Shown here: one piece after another, positions 1 to 14,070 of the stretch | Layout: each line of letters begins with the position of its first letter | How positions within the stretch are numbered: position 1 is the stretch's first letter | Assembly: GCA_034336665.1 (NCBI GenBank) | Contig: CM067568.1 | Coordinates: 12,929,983 to 12,993,982 of the forward strand | DNA: 64,000 nt | Direction of reading: 5' to 3' | Origin: Luscinia megarhynchos | Lineage: Eukaryota > Chordata > Aves > Passeriformes > Turdidae | Notes under the pieces: model-generated | Databases searched by the model: none | The model's input: only the letters and a program-made list of their open reading frames with translations | What the model was told of the DNA's origin: nothing | Position numbers and translations under genes: made by a program

Positions 1-984
1 TATGAAGAGTTAGAGTTGAATTGCTTATTATTCCAAGGGCAAGAAGTGGTAGGGAGCCAAAGCCCTTTATTTCTGCATATTGTTCCAAACCATGATCAAG
101 CAAGAGTAATGACTGCCTTACTAAAATGCACCATTTAACAACAGCAGGTTCATTGACACAACCTACCAAGTTCTACAGGCAGAATGTTCTAAATCAGCAC
201 CAAAAAAAACTCTGGCATGCGTCCTGATTAGAAAAATCAACTAAATAAAAATCCATTTCATTAATAACCTGTGTTTACTTTGTTTAAGCTGTCACACTAT
301 TTAAGTTTCAATCAAATTTCCTACAGGAACCAAACAACTCAGGAGGACTCCAGGAATTATTTATATCAATACCTTGAATCCAGACTGGGTTGGATAAAGA
401 TAGTAAACCACTAACACAGTGCCTGAACAGAGGTTTTTATGAAATAGTAAGGTATTCAGTCCTTTTCACAAAAGCCTCAATTGATAGGAATTGCCAGTAT
501 TAACAAAAAATCCAAGCCTTTTTAAAAAAAGCATCAGATCCAATTATTTGTCTTACAGCTGATCACTCATAGCTGTACTTATTTGGGAGAAACAGAGATG
601 TGCAAGTTATTTGTGCTGCAATATATCTCATCTGCTAAGATGCAGTGGACTTCAATAATGGGTAAGATTTTCTCGTGCAGCAAAGAAAAAAAAAAGATCA
701 GAATTCAAGACGAACAATCCACAGTATGACAGTGGTTCTAGAGTAATATCTTTAGCAATAATAATTAAAACAATAATAAAAATAACAAGTTTTATACACA
801 CACACACAAACTCATTGCACTTTCCCTTCCACAGTAAAATCTGATCCTATGTTAAAGCTTAACCAGTATCACAAGTCAGGTGAGAAAGGAGTGATCTTAG
901 CTCCATGGATATTTACTGTAGTTTTAACTGAAGACAAAGCATCCCTCAAAGTCAAAATCTAAAATAAAGGAATAAACTTGCATC
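1..984. other. AT-rich intron, no gene seen
   Basis: No coding signal or recognisable transposon. A short (AC)n run of 13 bp lies at 796-808. Confidence 0.6.
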
Positions 985-988
985 CTGC

Positions 989-1420
989 TGATGCCCTGAG
1001 AGGCTCCCTAGAACAGAGGCTAGACAGTATTAAAGGAATAAAGTAGGTATTTTATAGAAAGTGCAAGAGCCTGGCTGTGGCTCCACCCAAAGTGGACCCA
1101 AGATGGACTCAGAGTCACACTTTTATAAGTCTTGGTCCATTTACATATTGGGGTTAATTGTGCAATCACAGCTCCAGATTATGAAGTCCCATCCTCCCAG
1201 ATTGCCCTCCTCAATTTGCTGTTGATATTTTTTGGGCCTGAAGCTACAATGGTGTCCTTGGTTCTTGGGTTGAAAAAGGATTGTTTTGTCTGACTGAACT
1301 GTGAAGAGAACTTGCTAACACTTTCTATGAAGTTCAGAGTTATATACTCTGTGTATAACTGTATATACTGTAACACAGTACAGAATCTAGAAAACATGAA
1401 AGTCAAAACTTCAGGCATCA
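989..1420 (-). mobile_element. Solo LTR of an endogenous retrovirus
   Basis: This is a 432-bp unit with LTR-type ends. On the minus strand it starts TGATGCCTGA and ends TCAGGGCATCA, imperfect inverted termini in TG...CA form. It is flanked by a direct CTGC on each side (985-988 and 1421-1424), a 4-bp target duplication typical of ERV class I/gammaretrovirus-like integration. In the minus orientation there is a TATA-box-like ACTTATAAAA (forward 1121-1130). Further down is TATAAAATACC followed by a T-rich stretch, which fits a decayed polyadenylation region. No internal viral sequence or second LTR is present, so it is a solo LTR left by recombination. The family name is not assigned. Confidence 0.75.
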
Positions 1421-1424
1421 CTGC

Positions 1425-4400
1425 CAACTACCTAATTATTACCTTAAATCACTCCAAACATTTTCCTGGCTATCTTTAGCACTCTGACTTGCACCTCCAT
1501 CATATCCCATCTACATAACACATGAAAGGCATAAGAACAATTCTGTTACGTCAGTCTTTGGCTTTCCTCCATTCTGGGAGACAGACTTCATCTATTAGCA
1601 ATAACTAATTATATTTGTGCTCTACAACACTTCTGTGTTGGATTCCTTATATTTTAAAATTTATAGATAAAATGATGAAGTGATGGAAGCCAGTATCAAC
1701 TATCAACATGAATTCATAATATTAAATTAAAACAAGAAGAGCCAATAAACCAATTCCAATTTTATCTGTTTAATTACAAAGCCTCCATATTTGGCAATTT
1801 CTCAAACACTGTGAATGCTTCAGTTTGTTCTATGCACAGAAGCACTTAACTTCTGTTGATCAGAATGAAAAGCACTAGTTTTACTAGTGGAAAGGAGAAG
1901 TGACTCAGGAGCAACAGCTTCCAGACACCAATAGTATTAACCATATTAATCAAGCTACTGGAATAATTTCAATCATTAGCTCGTTTTCCTGAAGGATCTT
2001 AAAGAACTTCCAAAATCACAAGATTCAGAGTACATATTATAGAAGGTGAGTAACATTTTAGAAGCAATTATGAATATCAGATTTTTAAGGATACAAAATT
2101 TCAGCATGCGGTATAACTTTAGAGAAAGCAGGTTCCAAGATAAAACTATAACCACCTCTTCTGATGTAGGAAATAGAAAAAAGTGCACACTTTATACTCT
2201 GCTGTATATGTAAACATTTTAATATTTAGAGAAGTTCTCCTTTCTTTATACCACAAAATTATTTGACTCAAAACTGTACTCAGACATACCAGCTGTTGCT
2301 CTCATGTAAATGTCCTTTGGCACTACAATCAGAGTTAGAAATCTTTTGCTCTTCACTAATCAAACAATAAAAGAAATCCTCAAGGAATTAATCCAGGAAT
2401 ACTCTAACTAGAACATTCCTAGTGATTATTTAGTGACCATACATCCATCAGATCAGATTCCTGTTTAATTTCATGCAAACACCAAAACACAGTGATCCGA
2501 ACAGGCAGCAGACGACACATTTTTTGAAACATGCTGCAGGGCACTGGTACTTCGCAAAACACAAGTGTGTTGTACATTACAAAAGTAAGGTAAATAATTA
2601 CCATTTTCATTTAAAAACAAGCAAACAAGCACCCATCAAAACAAACAGAATAAACTAAAGAAGGCAGCAGAAGACCAAGCTGGATGGGAAGCATGATGAT
2701 AGATACAGTCAAGACACAGGGAAACAATCTCCATCTCTTCAAGCACCATTTGTGTGACTGCTGCGGATCTCACTGCTTTGGCAGCATCTTCCCAGAAGGT
2801 GCAAGACATCTGCTTAGGCAACCATCAAATTACCAATCACAACTGACAGAGGTAGTAGAGCTATAGGGGGCTTTGTGGAAATGTTAATTGATATGCATGC
2901 AGCAGCTTTGCAGTTGTCTGATATGAATATTGAGAAGTCACCTCTGTCCTACGGGTACTCCTACTTCTGCTTTCTGTCCTGGCTATCACCAAAGAAAACC
3001 TCCTCAGTTTCTGCATGAGAACTCTCCACAGAACACAGCAACACGTGCAAATGAGCAGCACATCACGACCCAAGCCCTACCACGACAAGTTTGAATTCAG
3101 AATAAATCAGCTGCCCAAAGAAAGCCGCAGAGGCCATGTGGAAACAAATGATGTTTTGAACTCAAAAAGATGGCCTTAGTACTGAGTACCATGCTGGTAG
3201 GCATGGCTGTGCTTTGATTTAAAGATAAATATTGTCATGGGTCAGGACATTGACAGCAGCACAGCAGCCTAATCAAAGCAATGCTTACATTCCAACCAGT
3301 TTCTGCAGATTTTCACAGGACAATTCACACCATTTGAATTTATCAATCTGGTCTACAGCAGTTTTTCATTCCACTGTCCAGAAAGGGTTTCTTTCTTTGA
3401 AAGAACTGATTCAACCATCTGAACTACACTTCTAAACTTGAACCACAGTTGCTTGCACAACACAAGGTGCCTCCGGCTGGGCTCCAGTCAAGGCTGCCAG
3501 CATTTCATCAGAGTTCTGTGAAGTAAACACACATGCACAGCTTTGATCCAAGACACATGTCCCAACACTCACAGATCTCCACTTCCAAATCAGTGCACTT
3601 AACCATGATCAGCAGATTAACAATGATCACTCTACCAAAAAAGTTCTGGCTAGTGCTCAAGCAGGGCTTAATGTGCTATAGGTGATGGAAGGAGAAGCTG
3701 AATGAACTGCCAAGACTAATGTGCAGCATGAGGATATTCACAACTGGAAAAACAACCAAGAAATAGGCAATCGTTTAAAAATAACAGAGCAGAAATAGAT
3801 TCAAGTATTGGGACACAACTACTCAACAGAACTAATCAAGCACCAGCATTGCTTCAAAGAACTTCAGCCCAAACTCCTATTACAGTTCCTGAAACATCCT
3901 GTACTCAAGTAGACAAAATAAATGCTGCCACTGACTCTCTATCTAATGCTTTCAACCTCTAAAAATTCAGCCATAATACAAAAAACAGAGATTATGGGAG
4001 TATTTTTGTGGACTTTTACAAACCACACTTTAGCCCAAGTTGAAACTAAAACCAGAAAGAGTAGAGAATATTTTAGAATACTGTTGTAATAGACATTAAT
4101 ACTGATAAAGTACACAGGAACTTTCTTTCAAATCTGCAGTAAGTAGACTATGCAAACTTAAAAAGTGCAAACATCCAGTGCCTTGATTATTAGGAAAATG
4201 TAGGTTTTAAAACATGCAAAATTATGACATTTAAGCAACTCAGGTTTTCAGAACAGCTTGTACTTAAAAATAAGGGGCTTATCTTCAGGAGCTTTTAGCA
4301 TCTGAAATACAGCACATCATGACCCAGCAGGGTGGGAGTGGGCAGAAAAGACTACAGAGAGGAAGCACAGTGGAGTGAAATCAAGACCCATGGTGCAAAG

Positions 4401-7400
4401 CAATAGAGAAGTTTACATTACCAAATCCACTGCACATTTGCCTAATGTTTTCAGCACATGGAAATAAAGCAGGCCCAGCAGACAGCAGCAATAAATCCAT
4501 AAAAGAAAAACACTTCTGCCAGGGAACATGAAAGACTCTTAGTAGGCATTAACAGATCCATGCTGCTTTTCTTTAATTTAACAATTCTGAATTGTGAACT
4601 AAGATTTTAGTATAACAGGCTGACACAAGCCACATACTAAATATTCTGCATTTTTATCCATCTATGGTAATACAGCACAGGGGAAAAACAAACCTGCCTT
4701 TAAAGGTTTCCACGTGAATAGCCAAAATCAGAATGAAAAATTGATTGTCCCTTTCCCCATCCAAAAGCTATCAAACTTACTACTGTTCTTCAGAGATACA
4801 GGACATCTCAGAAAAGCTGGAGTTAGAACACCAGAAATATCTGGTGGACACACATGAAAATCATTCTAAGTTGATTTGCAATACAGACACATTTTTCTAA
4901 TCGATACACACATGCTGACTTGTCATTACTGGGAACAATTCACAGCAGAGAAACTCTTCTGAACAGTATTTCTGGATCTGTAAAGTCACCTCAAACCTAA
5001 CCCTCTCCAACAGAAGACAAAGGCACAATTAAAAGATGCCACAATTATGGGTAATGCTCTAAGTTTTTCTTTTACTTCCCTTGTTCCCTTCAGGCAATCT
5101 TTTTCCTTTATTAAAAGCAATGGAAAAGACTGAACAGCTGTTAGAAAATGAAGGGAAATATTCCAGCTTTTACCTGAAAGGGGACAGAAAGAGGGAATGG
5201 AAAACAGTAAAATCCAAAAGAAGCTGGGAAAGACCAGACAATTATATTTTTCAGAACAGTAATAAATTAATAACCAACAGTTATGAACTCTATAAACCAG
5301 GATGTATTTCAAATCCAGAAATCTTACCTGGTAAACAGCACACCAGCATAAAGCAAGTAATTTTTATTACATCCACTTCTGAATAGGCTTAAGCAGAGGG
5401 AGTAACCTGGTAAAAAAACCAGAGTGGGGACAGAGCTAATGACATGTCTTAAAGCAAGAAAGACAAGCTTGAACTTGATGCAGTTTAACAGGAGGGCCAA
5501 GAAACGGATTTTTCAAATGGATGATGTAGCTAAAGCAGCAGGTAAAATGTGGATTATTTAGATAGGAATAGGGAAGAGGAGGAGAAGTGCTACTGAGCTC
5601 CAAGAATGCTGCAGCAGCCCTGCAGAGAGACAGGGCCTCTAACAGGAGGCTCTACAAAGCCAAAGGGAAAACGGGCAGGTCTGCAACACTTCAGGGATAG
5701 GGGCAGCAAAGTGCAGGCTGAAATTTGCAGAGATGAAATTTGAGAAGGGCAAGAACAGAGTAGAGATGCTGTCCCACTGCAGGAGCGGGCAGTAGCCATA
5801 GGGAACAGAGAACTAAGACAGTAATGTCACAGCAAGCACAGTTAAAGGGTACATAAACCCAAGAGTTTCCAAGGAAAGAGAATAACATGCAACAGTGTCT
5901 GAAAATTACACAGGTCCTAATTTCTGAGGAAGTGCTCTATGGGATTGGATTTTTCACCTGGGGCAGCTCACAGCCCAGACAGACACACCAAGGGAGCAGC
6001 ATCCTCATGCAGTGCCCTGGCACCCTCCCCACATGAGCTCATAATCTCAGCCATTACAGTCCTCTCCACTGTAATTGTCTGCTTCAGCAGATGATTATTC
6101 CTCACCCAAAGCCATGAGTGAATGAAACCTCTTGCAGGAGCTGAAAACCTGATGCAAATTTTGAAAAGGCAAGCACCATCAGCATTATCTGCATTGCAGT
6201 CATCTCAGCAGCACAGAGGCATTTCCACGTCAACAGGACCAACTGCTTAAGTAAGTGTCTTATTTAAGATGGCTCTCCTCAGCATGTGAGAAAAAAGAAG
6301 TCTGGTTTTCTGCAAAAAGTCTAAAAATGGAATATGTAAGCATCCATTTACTAAGTGCTCAAATTTATTCTCCTTTTCTGCAGGAAGATGTCCTTCAAAT
6401 GAATTGCAGGACTCATGAAACTGGATTAGCAATGTCATAAATCACACACCTGCCAAAATAACAGCATAAAAAGTGAGACTAAATATAACCTACATCTCAT
6501 TTGAATAGATACAATCTATATTTAACAATTTGTTATAGCTCAAATATTAGGAGACACTTATTCAAATATCAACATAAATCACAGCATTAGTTTTAATTTT
6601 CCTACAGTTAATTGTTTTTAAAACAACTTTTAAGCCTTTGCAATGCCCTCAGTTATGATTTAATAAGTTGTGAATTTGCATAAAGAAGAAACTTGCAAAT
6701 TTATGCTTCACAAATTTTCTGCCACTACTCCAACTTTTTTTCTGCAAACCAAATTATAACAAACTCCTAGTTCACATTTCTCAAATTATCAATGAAATGC
6801 TTCACAAATCAGGACCACTTCTAGGACCATCATTTCAACTGCAGGATTTAATACAAGCAAAAATTCCCATCACATGTACTGGAAAGCACAGTATTTCTCT
6901 ACAGGATCAATCTCTAAGACTCAAACTTAGTTTCCATATTTAAATTCAAAACCACTGTATTCAGAGCATAAACTCAGTGTTACAGGATGATTTTGTGACC
7001 TATGTTTTACTGCTAAGCCTGGATTCTTTCAACACTCCAAGTAAACCTCAGAAAACCTCCAGAGACATCCCTGTAAGGATTTTTAAAAAGCAACCAATAG
7101 GTATCCAGGCACCTTCAGCTCCAAGAGAATCAATGAGAATGGGAATCTTGGGAAGTACACTACTAAATCAAGATCTGTGATAATTCATTAACTTAATGAT
7201 GCGAGTAGATGTTGAGGCAGAAATAGTTTGGCAGAAAGAACCACAGAGAATTCAGAAGCAGCATCATTCACAAAACCAAGTCAGCATACATTTATACCAA
7301 CACAAAATTTTGTTTCAGAACACAGTTGAATTCCCCTAAAAAAACAGAAATAATGCATAATGTTCCAAAAACAAAGGAACAAACCACCACTTCATGCTGA

Positions 7401-8140
7401 AGTCTTCAGAATAATGAAAGTACAAAACATTTTAAATCTGAATCTCTAGGTACACTAGATATTTTCCTTTCTTCATAATGAATAACGTGTTAGAAAACAG
7501 CAGTTAAGAAAAAAGCCAGGTAGAACTTGCTGTAACAAGTTCTGCCACCCAAATATCAATGTCGTTAGAAGAACTGCAATTACATTTCTGTGAATGAGAG
7601 CCTGAAATACCTGAAAGCACAAAGCAAACAAGAAGAAATATTCAAAGTTTCAGTCAGAATTAATTAGAAAAGTAAGCAGTCCACATCACAGCTACTGCTT
7701 TGCACCATATGCAGCATATTCTTTCGCCTCCTTTTAAGGACACTTAATAGATAACATTACCATAATGCTCACATTTTTCCTCAGAGTTTCCTCTTTCCTG
7801 ACAGAATGATTTATAATGAATTGTTGCAATCAGCCACCCGTTCATCTGATTACAACCTTTCCAGCAAGTGTAACCTGAGCCACACTGGGAATGTGCACAG
7901 AGAGACCTGAGGAGCCCCAGGTGATACAGATGCCTAAAGAAGGCAATACCCATTGGAACTCAGAGGTGAAACAAGCACTGCACCACTGCCAACAGTTTCA
8001 CAAGAGCTCAGTTTAACCTGGGAGCAGCATCAGCACACAGCTCCACAGCTGGTCCTGCCATGCAGGTCACCAGGGAGCCACGGGCAGGATTGTCCCATCT
8101 CCTGGTCACTCGCACACAGTGGCTTTTCATTTCCAGTTCA
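1425..8140. other. AT-rich intron, no gene seen
   Basis: Only short random-looking reading frames on both strands; none resembles a known protein. I recognise no repeat family here. Confidence 0.55.
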
Positions 8141-8147
8141 GATGGGA

Positions 8148-8258
8148 CAAAACAGGAGAGGGAAAAAAAACGGAAAAAAAGGAGACTAAATAGAGTGAGG
8201 AAAAAAGGGGGACCAGCAGGAAAGCAAGAGGTAAGAGCTCAGGAAAAGCAAAGAGATT
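8148..8258. repeat. Polypurine-rich tract
   Basis: About 110 bp is almost entirely A and G on the plus strand, including runs of A8, A7, A6 and G5. The frame across it stays open and encodes a Lys/Arg-rich peptide only because of its composition. It is not treated as a gene. Confidence 0.6.
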
Positions 8259-8693
8259 TGCCCTATCTGAGGCATTTTGTAAGAGATTGCATTCCTACCA
8301 GCTGCACTTTTCCAAGGAAGAAATTGAGCAAAGTCCTGCAACACCGCGAGGAGCCACAACACCTTAATCAGCATCTCTCACCACTTCGAGCTTCGGTCTT
8401 CTGCATAAAAATTAGAGATGATGACCCTGCAACCTGCCTCATCTTTAACAGTTTTCCTATCATTTTGCCTTCTCAAAGAGCACCTCGTGCTTAAGATTCA
8501 TTCCCTGCAAGCTGAACTCTTTTTCAAGTCCAATCTTGCTTAACGAGTTACTTTTTATTATGGGAAACTTTTTTATGCGTTGTTTGTTCTGTCAAGCCCA
8601 AATAACTGCTGACATTCTAATCATGAGGCCCCTTAGAAAAAATAAAAAGGTCTTTTACTTAAAAGCAATCTTTCCATTAGCCTATAAAGCAAT

Positions 8694-8713
8694 TATATAT
8701 ATATATATATATA
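8694..8713. repeat. (TA)10 microsatellite
   Basis: Twenty uninterrupted bases of TA repeat in an AT-rich flank. Confidence 0.9.
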
Positions 8714-11700
8714 ATGTTTAAATCATTTAAATATAAAAATAGCCTGCCCACATTTTAAATATTGCAGAGGATAAAATACATAAAACTGTCCTCTTCAGAT
8801 TTTAATCATTCCCTCTTCCTTAAATCTGAATTTAATATATTCCTACAGCACCAGCTTTCTTCAGTAGTTCTTCCCAAGCCCTGAAGAAGGAATTATCTTT
8901 CTAAAAACCAGAGACCAATCTCCCTCTCCTAACATGAAAGCTCCATTTTGTTGTAGCCATATATAAAAATCAAATTCTATGGGGAAGTAGCTTCTAAGGC
9001 CAGCATAAATTTAGCACACCATGTTCTTGCATATATTTTGTCCATTTAGCCAAAAACTCTGCCCTCCCCTTTCTCCTCCTCGCTACAAAGGAAAGGCAAC
9101 AGCTCTGAACCAGTAAAGAACATAAAATACAGGAAGTTTTGCTCAACTGATTTAGTTATTCCAAGAAAAACTGCAACTGTAAATCCCATGCCTACTGCTG
9201 AATATTCTGAATAGCAATATAAAATAGATACCCAGGACTTTCCCTAACACTAACCTACAAATGCTGTAATATAATTTTTGTTATTCTTGATTACTATTTG
9301 TCTGGGCACATTATTTCTCAAGAGATTTTAATGTAGGTAAACTTGTTAAATTATGCTACAAAGGAAACTGAGTAAATCCGTTTCTTTACAAGCATCCACT
9401 GTCTTCTAACACTGCACAATAAGGAAGCAATCAAGATTTATTCCTCTGTCTAAAATACAGCAGGTTTTTTTTTTTTTAATTTATGGAATGGATTCTAATA
9501 AAAGGCAACATTTGAAGTGGGCAGAGGCTCCCTCTTTAAAAGAAAAGTAGTGGCCTTAATGCTGCAAAATCTCCTCCCTTTCCACAGATAAGCCCTGCCC
9601 ATTTGTTGCTGAGTTTCAGTTATAGTAACTTATTTGGGCTATTGCTATGACTGGATGGAATTTGCATTAACTGCATTCAGAATCAACTGCACAGGTGCAA
9701 TTGACTCATCTTGAATTCACAAGATTACAAGTTTTCACTATCAACAGCTGGATAGCTGTGTTTTCTCCCTTCTTCTTTTTTAGCAGAAGAGGTGCAATAG
9801 CACGTGCATTCCAAGAAATGTGGTTTCCATTGACCTTGCTGGAAGCAGGAATTCCAGTATTACACAGGGATGCAGAAGGTCCTGATTTTGATTAGGACAA
9901 AGGTGAACCCTCTTATTAAGGTTACCACAGTCCACCAGCAAAACTCCCAACTACATCACAAAAACACCAGTAAGAGGTGAGAGACAGTTGGGTTTTGCAT
10001 TATCTGACATCTCCATGAGGAAAGAGATGTAACTCCTAGTCAAAACTGCGTTTGAACGTGTATTTGTGAAGCAAACAAAAACAACAACTGTTTTCTAAAA
10101 TGGCTGCAGTCTGCTGATACCTCGAGTGGAGCTAAAATCTCTGGCTTCTCCCCCATAAAACATGCCTAGTATCCCAGATGTCTTCTTTGCCAAAGAAATA
10201 TTCACAAGATTACACTCTCCTTGTCTAGCAGCCTAAAGCAATGAGAGATAGCAAATGTTCTTACAATAAACAGTTCTTGCCATACCAGGGTAACTGGGAG
10301 AAAGACATGAGTACAGCCTTTGTTTTTAATCTCTACTGATTAAGTTTATGAAAATCAAACATGGTAAGACTATTTTGAAAGACTTTTGAACAGACTTCCT
10401 TCTACACCATATGATATACAAAGAAAAACCAACATTACACGATGAAGCAGATGAAAAAATGCAAGCTCTGTGGCTGATGCCATATTAGCCAGAGTAATGA
10501 CAGGTTCACTTGCAGGCTTATTTTGACTACCATTTAAATTTTAACAACAAAGTCTACATTTGCTGCTACCTATACCTTGAAGATGAATTATAGAGGGTCA
10601 TATTTTCTCTGAATTTCTACACCAAATCTGTAGTAGAACAAAGATGACAAATTACTCCAAGTGTTTTTCAATCACATGGGGCATTTTCTACAACTAATAC
10701 CTAGATCAAATCTCTTTTATTGTGCTTTTATAAAAGAAAAAAGGAAGCATTTTTATCACACTCAAATTAAATTATATTAATCTCTAAATTTTCTTAAAAT
10801 ATGGAAAAGTAAGAAACACCAATCCTGCATTAGATGGACACCAAAAATGAAATACAACATGGCTCAAAAAACACAGTCCCCAAGCTGAACTCCTGATTTA
10901 TGCAATGCCAAATCCACAGCCAACCAGGAGGCCATGCTACCCCTGAGTGACCCAATTTTGGGGATAGCATCTTGGTCATGTCCAACATACACAATGCCCT
11001 GAGCAATCTTAGAAATCCATGAACGAACACAACACTGATTGTGCATTCCTCCAGAACAGGCTACCATCAATACTTCATCCACATTTCTACAAAATATATT
11101 ATTCTAAAAGTACAATTCTTTATGGCTAACAGAAAGCACAATCCATTCTGAACACTAAGCAATCCCAATGACAATTCTGATCTGTGAAAAATTGGTTTTA
11201 TGTACAAAAAAAAAAAAAAAAAAGCTGCCTGAAGAGAGAGCTTTTCCAGAACTTTGTTCAGGACTTTTATCCCATCTCAATAGCAAATCACAGTAGATTT
11301 AATGTCTCTGTCAATATACAAGTTTAGCATAATGTACACTAACCTTCCCACTAGAGTTCACAAAACAATCATGATCACAAACCAATTATAATAAACTGTA
11401 GTCCCACTGCCTATTTATTTTACTAGGGAAAAGTTCACTCACCAGAATATGACAACTAGAGTGGAGACACTAATTCAGCTCTGCCTGTAAGGTACATTAC
11501 TCCTCAAAACTACAAGCAAAATTACAAGCAAAAATGGATGTATGTTACTATTCTGAAAGAAAAATTCTGCACTGAGGATGAGCTCTAAAATGACTGCAGG
11601 AATACTAATTTTACATTCTACAGTTATCAGTAGTTGTAGACAATGTCAGGAATTTATCCTTTAAGATACTGAAACAGTTGCAAAGTCAGAATGACTTAGT

Positions 11701-13694
11701 CATTAAAGGAAGCAAGTCCACCCAATTTTATATACATAAAGCAGTATCTTAATAAGCTCAGTTGCATATAACAGAAACTAATTATGTTATCTGAAAATTA
11801 TTAAACACAGACATCACTGAAAAGCTGAATAACTATTTAAAACCATGTAAGAAACAGAAAGAGAGAATTAAAACCAAAATACAGATAAGCAACGGGGATC
11901 CAAAGTCCAGGAACTTGAATCTCTCTTTTCACAATAGAGGACTTGGAACCTACTCATGAGACCTTCACTCTTGTCCAGAAGGTCACTGTGGAAACTTGGG
12001 AGTTGGGTTGTGGCCCTGGACATTCTGATCTTAAGGAGCAGGAGTGAAAAGCTGTGACTTTGACTAAGCACCTAACACATGGGTGGGAAGAGAAGCTTTT
12101 CACATCAGTTGCCATTTACTGAATTTCTCTTGTCTAATTTCCAGCTTCTTCATGCCCTTTTACCCCAAAAAAATGTCCAGGGGAGGAAAAAAAAAGGTTA
12201 TTAGACTTCAGCTTCCACTAAAGTCAGACCAAAGGACAACCAAATATGAGGAGTCACTGTGACTGACCTCTCTGGTACCCTTGAGCAGACAGCCCCAGTA
12301 GTGCCACAGAGATACAAATATATTGAATTTATTTCAAGAAACATATAAAAAAGTGCTTAAACCAACTCTATGCAGAACCATTCTTATTTCTACTGACAAG
12401 TGACCATCACTGCAGCCTTACCAAACTAACCCATACCCCTGTCTATGCTGCAGTTTATGGAAATTGTCAGATTCATTCTCTAGATCTGAGTATGTTAAAA
12501 ATTAACTTATTCTCTTCTCCTCATATGCCTTACTGAAAGATGAGTAATAGCACAAAACTCCTGTCCTAACGCCCATTCTCCCCTCCCTCTGTTATTGTTG
12601 CAGGGACTTCAGATTTAGACACAATAAACAGAGATTACACTCCAGTATCAAGGTGTGCCAGAAACCTGAGCTCTTTCAGCCACAAAAGTGCTGTAACACA
12701 TTCCCTCTAATTATTATGCAATATTACAGTCTTCTACAGCAGGAAGAGTAATTTCATGGTTAGGATCCAGCCCATTCACTAGAAAACTGTTATACAGCAC
12801 TTTCAGAAGGAAGGATTATTAATAAAGCAAGACTGTTGAGTCAAAAAGATAAAATAAGAAGCTTGTACAATTTAGCTTTACCACAACACTGGTATTTATA
12901 ACCTTTTCACACGTGCACGTTTTGTGAGAATTGTCTTAGAAGCAAAACGTCAGTAAGCACTTCTGTTTATTTACCTTATATAATGATACATGAAAAGACT
13001 TGAAATCATTAAAGTTTTAGAAATCTGTATAATTGCCTTTTCTTAACACCATAGATACCTGGCTCCCAATAAATGAGAGAAATATCTGAATATATAACTC
13101 ACTTAAAAAAATCTCCAAGGTTACAACTTCATTTTCCAGTTAGAAAAACTCTGAAAATATTCAGTATGCTCAGAAATAAAAATATTTGCTTTAAATAAAA
13201 GCGAACTTAACCATAAGGTCAGACACATAGTACTCTAAAATAGTATTTATGGTTTTCAGCTTCTTAACTGACCAATTTCATAATTTTTTTCTGAGAACAA
13301 AGAAATGGGAGGAAAAAAAAATCAGTTAACACACTCATCATGCTACAGCTCTATATGCAACTGCATTAAAAGGTAAAACTTAAAGCACGATATACCTGCA
13401 TGACACCTGGTAGAATGGATATCCTGGTAGAGGAAGGGAGTTTGAAAATCCAGACTGGCTCGACATCGCCTTCAGGTATTGTATTCACTTAAATCTCTTC
13501 TATATTCCATATGTTAATTCCCTACTGAAAAAATACGTGCGTACGAATCCATCTGAACCTTTGTTCAGAGCTAACTAAAAAGAAACCGAGTGCATACTCG
13601 AAGGTCTGGAGGATTCTGCCTGCATTTCAAACTGCTTCCTCAGTAGTGAAATTCCTACAAGCCAACACCCTCATGACATCACATACTACCAAAC
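8714..13694. other. AT-rich intron with homopolymer runs, no gene seen
   Basis: It contains T13 at 9465-9477 and A18 at 11206-11223. A 12-bp tandem duplication (TACAAGCAAAAT-like) lies at 11511-11534. No exon or transposon is recognised. Confidence 0.55.
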
Positions 13695-14070
13695 CATAAA
13701 CACGCAATTGTCTCAGCGAGGCGAGGACAGCCCGTGGGTCCGGGCTGGGCAGAGAGCCCTGCGCCGCATTCTCGCTGCGAGCACGGTGCCTCTGGCACAG
13801 CCCTGCTCCTGGAACAGCAGCCCTGCTCTGGCAGCCGGCCAGCAGCCAGCGCAACTTATCGCCAATGCCGCAAATCGCTGCGAGCGCCGAGCCGCGCTGC
13901 GGGCGGGACGCGGTCCCGGCCCTGGGCCAGCATCTCCTGCCGAACGCGCGGGATGCGCGACCTTGAACTCGGCGACAAAAACGCATCTGAACGCTCTGGT
14001 CAGCTGCGCGCTGCCTGCTGTTGTTTTATCAGCAAGATCACACTGCACTGCACGCCACCGTAGCGTGAAA
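13695..14070. promoter_or_regulatory. Intragenic CpG island (candidate alternative promoter or enhancer)
   Basis: I count about 40 CpG dinucleotides in roughly 370 bp, in an intron where CpG is otherwise rare. GC content is well above the flanks and the borders are sharp. It starts after a CRE-like TGACATCAC (around 13674). Frames are open on both strands for about 100 codons, but the peptides are Ala/Arg-rich and resemble no family. I find no convincing splice donor on either strand and no TATA box. It could be an alternative promoter for a shorter PLEKHA7 transcript, the promoter of a non-coding RNA, or a methylation-protected enhancer. Confidence 0.6.

Noticed and set aside
1179..1427. 82-codon frame on the minus strand
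   Set aside because: It lies entirely within the solo LTR; LTRs of this type carry no gene there.
8060..8494. 144-codon open frame, plus strand
   Set aside because: Its openness comes from the polypurine tract (Lys/Arg runs). The rest resembles no protein and there is no splice or start context.
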